Below, piece by piece: positions 60,401 to 64,000 of a stretch of DNA of 64,000 bases; the stretch's first letter is position 1, and the number at the start of each line of letters is the position of its first letter. The DNA is taken from NCBI RefSeq assembly GCF_964340395.1, contig NC_135560.1, positions 21,023,675 to 21,087,674 of the forward strand, written 5' to 3'. This DNA is from Glandiceps talaboti (lineage: Eukaryota; Hemichordata; Enteropneusta; Spengelidae). A model generated the notes under the pieces. The model searched no databases. It had not been told where the DNA came from and worked only from the letters and a program-made list of their open reading frames with translations. A program made the translations under genes and the position numbers.

Positions 60401-63248
60401 AAGAAATTATATTATTGAAACCTTCTTCTTCTTCATCATCATCATCAGATCCAGATGTTCCAGAGACACTGGACTCCGATGTGCTTCCGGTGGAACATTC
60501 AGCATCTTCCAGACCAGGAAATGCTTCTTCCTTGTCTTCTGGTATCAGAAAGCCTGTCAGATGTACAACTCCTGAAAGTAAAAGAATAAGATGAGATTTC
60601 AATATATATATACAGCAATACATCTATACAAATCTTTGTAGAAAACTTGATAGTGTTTTTGTTAAGGGCGGTATAAGCAGGTAAAATCTACCCAAGTTCT
60701 CCTGCCATTTTACTGAGGTTCCAACACAAAAGTACAATATATTGGAAACTATACCAGGGTTACCACATTTCTCCTTTTCTGTTACCAGGGTTCCCCAATC
60801 ACAGCAAAAACACTGACTTAGTATGATCACCTATATATTTGTGGGTTGTGTCTGAAAGGATTTGACATGACGATGGGTGATATAGGTACATGAGAAAAAC
60901 TGAAGACAAATTTGAGAAAAATCTCGTTATCACAGTATCAGAGATGCTGCTCTACTGTGAGTGTAACTGACATCAATGTTCATTGATTGCTTGTATCAAC
61001 ATGCCAAGATAATAGATTTAGTTTGTGTCTGTGTTACCTTACTGATAACTGATTTGTGATTGTAGTAATATCAGCGTTCTTACCTGCCCCTTCAATAAAG
61101 AATGTCACTTCTTCTCCCTCTGTGAAACTCAAATCCAATGGCTGCTGTAAAAGTTTACCATGTTCCAGAGTACATATCAAAAACTCTGCCTTCTCATGCT
61201 TCACCATGACCGATACATATGGACTGCTCATATCTTTGATTTCTGACAAATTTTAAGCAGACAACAAATTTATTCTCTATTAGTGTATGTACATCGTTCT
61301 GACTGAATATCAAGTATTTTTTATAGCAATTATAAGTCATTACAGCCAAAAGACTGTAGATTTGGTAAACTTTACTTGCATGAATAAATTTTAGTTAAAA
61401 TTTTTAAATTTTTGACATATACTATATAACTACTTCATTTGTGTACAGATGCTTTTGTATCAACTGTTATAATGCAAAATACCGATATTACTCATCTCAA
61501 AATGAAGTCAGTACATCATACATAGGCCAACCCATAAAGACCATGGAGGTCAGAGTGACACAATGTATGACTACATCTAGCAACCCATAAAGACCATGGA
61601 GGTCAGAGTGACACAATGTATCGACTACATCTAGCAACCCATAAAGACCATGGAGGTCAGAGTGACACAATGTATCGACTACATCTACTCAAAATAAGTT
61701 GTACATAATATATACCTCAAAATATTGTGCCACCACATTCTGGAACAAACATAGGGACACTTTCGAGCGTATCTTCACACTTGTGTCTTGGGTGTTATCC
61801 ATTTACTCATAAAATATTATTTTTGATCATATTGTGTTGTTTATTTGGGGTTTGAATAGTAACATTTGGAGAGTTATGACTTCAATGTATGATCACATTT
61901 ATTTTGGCTTACCTGAGGAGTCTTTTGCCTCCATTGCTGCCATAGAGATATGGAACGACTCTTCCACAGTCTGGGTGTAATGTTTGCCATCATCGATTGT
62001 AATGCCTGTCAATTAAATACATAAATGTAATATTAAAATTAAAATTATGATTTAAAAATGTGAAATTGTTATCCTATCTCATCGATGATATTCACATGCA
62101 CTGAACAAGGTACGTTCATAGTCTGTAAGGTACGCCGTGACGGGGCGCCCTCAAACATCAGGCAACCCCTAAGAGGAGGCAGGTGAGGGCGAAACGTCAC
62201 AACGTATCTTACAGTCTAGGTATGTTCAGTGACATGGGAAATCACACAATATAAGGGTCAACATGCTTGTTCTTTGTGAATGTGCATGTAGAAGCAAGGA
62301 TATCATACAAGATGTGTTGCATGATGTACAGATGTCATCAGGGTGGTGTGAAACTGTGTCACTTTTTTCCAAACTTTCAATATCAAAATGTGATAAAAAA
62401 TCTCTATTGGTTGGAATACTATAGTAACTAGACTAGCAGGTTGGCGAGTTTGGTATTTTGTCTAAATATTTCAGTGTTTTTATCTGCTGTATTGAGTGTT
62501 GAATGTACGTCATCCCTCTTACACACTCTTACATATATTGAGGGTCTGTTTCTCCATAATTTTATTTTACTCATACATGCCATTTCAACTCGAGTGTCAT
62601 GCATATACTAGTATTTCACGATAGTGTTTTTTTTCTCGAAGTCGTTTATTTGTAGATCACTATTCAAGTATTCCGGATGAAGAGACACTCAAAATCATGT
62701 CACATATTCTAATACTTCATCAACAAGCAGGACACATGGGGGTGCAGGTGGGGAAGGGGATTGTGACAAGAAAGTTGGAAACACTTACACACACTATTAA
62801 AAGTTTAGATGCCAACGCTTACGTCACACTGTAAGTTTGCTAACCAGTATACATTAATTGTCTAGTGTGCACTGGTAAAATCACTACGTTTTTTTTTAAA
62901 CTTTATGAGAACGTATGGTAGACCTGCCAATTACTCTTTGTTGATATTGAAAGCGCCCTCAAACTATCGCCGATGGCTGAAACGCACGTGTTTTGAAAAC
63001 GAGTGCGTCTTGTATGTCAGCTGATATTTGCCATTCAACACAAATTAAAATGCCCAAGCTCTACTTGGCAATAAAAAATCCACCTTCGAATGTGTGACTT
63101 GCTTTCGGTGGTTTATATACATTTAGTAGAGAACACACCCGTCAACAACCATCGTTGTAAGGTTCAAACATTGAGCCACGACACAACGACACTGACATCG
63201 AAGAACATGTCATTACGACATTGGTTCGTTATACTCACCCCAAAACAT
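53887..63248 (-). CDS. FKBP with nucleoplasmin-like N-terminus (FKBP39/46 type), 12 of about 13 exons
   Basis: A nuclear peptidyl-prolyl cis-trans isomerase related to insect FKBP39/FKBP46 histone chaperones. The twelve exons join in phase and give 443 complete residues. Layout: nucleoplasmin-like domain about 1-105 ([56 protein letters not shown]); acidic and Ser-rich linkers about 106-310 with a basic cluster near 174-196 (KLKRSKRRK); a Lys-rich signal [12 protein letters not shown] near 321-334; the start of the FKBP domain from about 355. The FKBP part shows [29 protein letters not shown] and [13 protein letters not shown], including the W59, V55/I56 and D37 equivalents of FKBP12. The last exon, with the Y82/H87/F99 region, was not found. 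Such proteins bind histones through the acidic N-terminal half. The first ATG is set by the MFWG motif. Confidence 0.93.
54205..54312 (+). other. exon-like Cys-rich frame inside an FKBP intron
   Basis: After TTTTGCTTACAG there are 35 codons to TAA with five cysteines ([20 protein letters not shown], then NVCQCRF). The pattern recalls EGF- or VWC-type modules, but it is short and isolated on the opposite strand. It may be a relic or chance. Confidence 0.2.
54473..54602 (-). CDS. FKBP exon 11: PPIase core
   Basis: 130 bases, phase 0 in and 1 out, encoding [40 protein letters not shown]. Carries most of the rapamycin/FK506-pocket equivalents. Confidence 0.95.
54835..55200. repeat. dispersed repeat 3, copy B (FKBP intron)
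   Basis: Diverged same-orientation copy of 51521-51885, lying between FKBP exons 10 and 11. No coding capacity or ends recognised. Confidence 0.75.
55296..55385 (-). CDS. FKBP exon 10: start of PPIase domain
   Basis: 90 bases, phase 0-0, encoding [20 protein letters not shown] and LAKPNKM, the usual lead-in ([13 protein letters not shown]) to an FKBP fold. Confidence 0.93.
55581..55637 (-). CDS. FKBP exon 9: linker
   Basis: 57 bases, phase 0-0, encoding [19 protein letters not shown]. Confidence 0.8.
56184..56433. mobile_element. MITE-like element with candidate TA target duplication
   Basis: GGGAACTTGCAA at the left end is matched by TTGCAAGTTCCC at the right end, each bounded by TA. About 250 bases without coding capacity, consistent with a Tc1/mariner-type MITE in FKBP intron 8. 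Confidence 0.75.
56831..56905 (-). CDS. FKBP exon 8: Lys-rich nuclear signal
   Basis: 75 bases, phase 0-0, encoding [20 protein letters not shown] and more lysines. Acceptor TTTTGTCTTCCAG, donor GTATGT. Confidence 0.88.
57170..57437. repeat. (CATA)n(CAGA)n(CA)n compound microsatellite
   Basis: About 33 CATA units, a few CAGA units, then about 40 CA units, in FKBP intron 7. Confidence 0.97.
57651..57815 (+). pseudogene. 54-codon frame, possible LINE 3' remnant
   Basis: The frame ends [20 protein letters not shown] and [11 protein letters not shown] before TAA. A WN-x-IP...FK-x-K motif is common at the C-terminus of CR1/L2-type LINE proteins. It lies antisense, six bases from FKBP exon 7. The similarity is weak and remembered, not tested. 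Confidence 0.25.
57822..57937 (-). CDS. FKBP exon 7: acidic tract
   Basis: 116 bases, phase 1 in and 0 out. Almost wholly Asp/Glu, ending ETTEKSDEK. Confidence 0.85.
58173..58535. mobile_element. foldback MITE with TTAA target duplication (piggyBac-like)
   Basis: TTAA flanks both sides (58173-58176, 58532-58535). The inverted ends pair over roughly 100 bases with mismatches: GGGAAAGACC against GGTATTTCCC, then AAGGCATTTTCA, TCATGATTTTACAT and GTGATTTCAGAGAA with their complements. No coding capacity. In FKBP intron 6. Confidence 0.88.
58917..59210 (-). CDS. FKBP exon 6: basic cluster and long acidic tract
   Basis: 294 bases, phase 1-1. [20 protein letters not shown] is a likely nuclear signal. 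It is followed by about 75 residues that are mostly Asp/Glu, with [12 protein letters not shown] embedded. Confidence 0.9.
59575..59682 (-). CDS. FKBP exon 5
   Basis: 108 bases, phase 1-1, encoding [18 protein letters not shown], an acidic run, and [16 protein letters not shown] may form a short helix before the acidic linker. Confidence 0.85.
59785..59949. repeat. (CCA)n/(CCCAT)-rich tract
   Basis: ACC, CCAT and CCCC units of low complexity in FKBP intron 4, about 100 bases from exon 5. Confidence 0.95.
60422..60571 (-). CDS. FKBP exon 4
   Basis: 150 bases, phase 1-1. [17 protein letters not shown] closes the domain, then a Ser-rich stretch and the acidic tract DDDDEEEE. The donor is the weaker GTTTCA, chosen because phase fits and the frame after it turns non-acidic. 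Confidence 0.85.
61084..61242 (-). CDS. FKBP exon 3
   Basis: 159 bases, phase 1-1, encoding [20 protein letters not shown], then [19 protein letters not shown]. Core of the nucleoplasmin-like domain. Confidence 0.93.
61526..61690. repeat. ~54-bp minisatellite, 3 nearly identical copies
   Basis: The unit contains AACCCATAAAGACCATGGAG and ends in TCGACTACATCTAGC. The first copy lacks one C. In FKBP intron 2. Confidence 0.95.
61913..62005 (-). CDS. FKBP exon 2
   Basis: 93 bases, phase 1-1, encoding [20 protein letters not shown] and AAMEAKDSS. First strands of the nucleoplasmin-like fold. Confidence 0.92.
62095..62236. mobile_element. short foldback element with candidate CATG duplication
   Basis: CACTGAACAAGGTACG at the left mirrors the right end GTATGTTCAGTG. 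Further pairing covers AGTCTGTAAGGTACGCCGTG and GCCCTCA. About 133 bases, flanked by CATG on both sides, in FKBP intron 1. Confidence 0.75.
63239..63248 (-). CDS. FKBP exon 1: 10-base coding piece (MFWG)
   Basis: ATGTTTTGGG followed by GTGAGT. Joined in phase 1 to exon 2 it gives [11 protein letters not shown], the conserved start of invertebrate nucleoplasmin-like FKBPs. A at -3. Confidence 0.85.
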
Positions 63249-64000
63249 ATTGAACTTTCACATGTATTAAATATCTCTGACGGAAAAAGACAAAACTTAA
63301 GTACAAAATTACGACGTTTGGAAAATTCGGCCTTTAGTACAGCAGTCCTTTGAGAGTGTCACATTCACGGTGATATACTAGCGCCTGGGAGCTAGCAGTT
63401 AGGGAAACGTGCTCGCACACAGCTGGTACTTATTACGGCCGTCAAACAATAAGAGTGTCGCAAAAGGAAGTTGCCGTAAAATGGGTGCCTATTTCACTCA
63501 TTGGTGGCGCTGTCGCACACTGGGCAAAGAACAGCACTGAGAACTGCATTCAGATAACTTGAATCATCACAAGGTACAAAAGTAGGAGTTGCATTGACTG
63601 CAAATTTTACCAACTAAATGGCGGTACATCAAATTTCTCGAGAACTTCGCAATCTTCGACATTCACTCCCTAGTAGTCGAAGATAGGTGAATGATGACAA
63701 TTTTAAATCAACAAAAAATACTAGATTGGGAGGAAAACTTTTCCAAACGGAACTCACAATGTTATAATATTAGCAATTAATGAAGTCAATAGTAAGCAAT
63801 GAACCACCTTTCTGTCTATATAAAAAGAAATAAAACAGAAATGGGAATAACCTGAGTAATAACAACAAGATTACCATAAGAATGTACACACATCGTAACG
63901 GACTTTGCAAATTGCAAAAGAAGTTTGTACTAAATGTAGATAAGCAAAGTGATCATAATATGTTGATCGTCGACTATCTCTTCTACGTTTACTTTGCGAA
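63249..64000. other. FKBP 5' UTR/promoter side and right edge
   Basis: Upstream of the FKBP ATG. The patch 63430-63520 has AGGAAGTTGCCG (ETS-like on the plus strand) and ATTGG (reverse CCAAT). No TATA box is evident at a suitable distance. Nothing else is recognised to the window end. Confidence 0.35.

Noticed and set aside
61526-61690. Regular repeat considered as a CRISPR array
   Set aside because: The units are contiguous with no unique spacers, and the genome is animal. It is a minisatellite.

Overview
The window is animal nuclear DNA. It is AT-rich and crowded with long simple-sequence repeats. Its protein-coding exons are small and separated by introns with GT/AG ends. The gene content points to a marine invertebrate such as a lophotrochozoan or a hemichordate/cephalochordate-type deuterostome: an Amt-type ammonium transporter, a CUB-ZP membrane glycoprotein, and an FKBP with a nucleoplasmin-like N-terminus. 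I cannot name the species. There is nothing prokaryotic and no CRISPR array. No intact autonomous transposon was recognised.

Layout. (1) 2096-4819, minus: the first two coding exons of an Amt ammonium transporter, whose remainder lies beyond the left edge. (2) 6025-6242, plus: a probable terminal exon of an unidentified gene. (3) 10104-21727, plus: a complete-looking 17-exon gene for a 744-residue type I membrane protein. Its order is signal peptide, Thr/Trp-rich linker, CUB, long linker, CUB, linker, ZP domain, furin site, transmembrane helix and short tail. Exons 2-12 are all phase 1-1 modules, and a two-exon linker cassette is tandemly duplicated. (4) 24888-29398, minus: the three 3' exons of an unrecognised cysteine-rich secreted or anchored protein with an internal duplication. 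(5) 29399-53886: about 24 kb without a convincing gene, holding microsatellites, minisatellites and diverged dispersed repeats. (6) 53887-63248, minus: 12 exons of a nuclear FKBP (FKBP39/46 type), starting with a 10-base coding piece for MFWG. Only the last exon, the C-terminal end of the PPIase domain, was not found.

The genes do not form an operon-like or functional cluster. Their reading frames support each other only within each gene: every listed exon of the four main models joins its neighbour in phase. Introns and spacers carry several foldback (MITE-like) elements, two with candidate target-site duplications (TTAA and TA), and pairs of diverged dispersed repeats. All exon edges, phases and residue numbers were worked out by hand from the sequence. 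Family assignments rest on remembered family motifs, without any database search.
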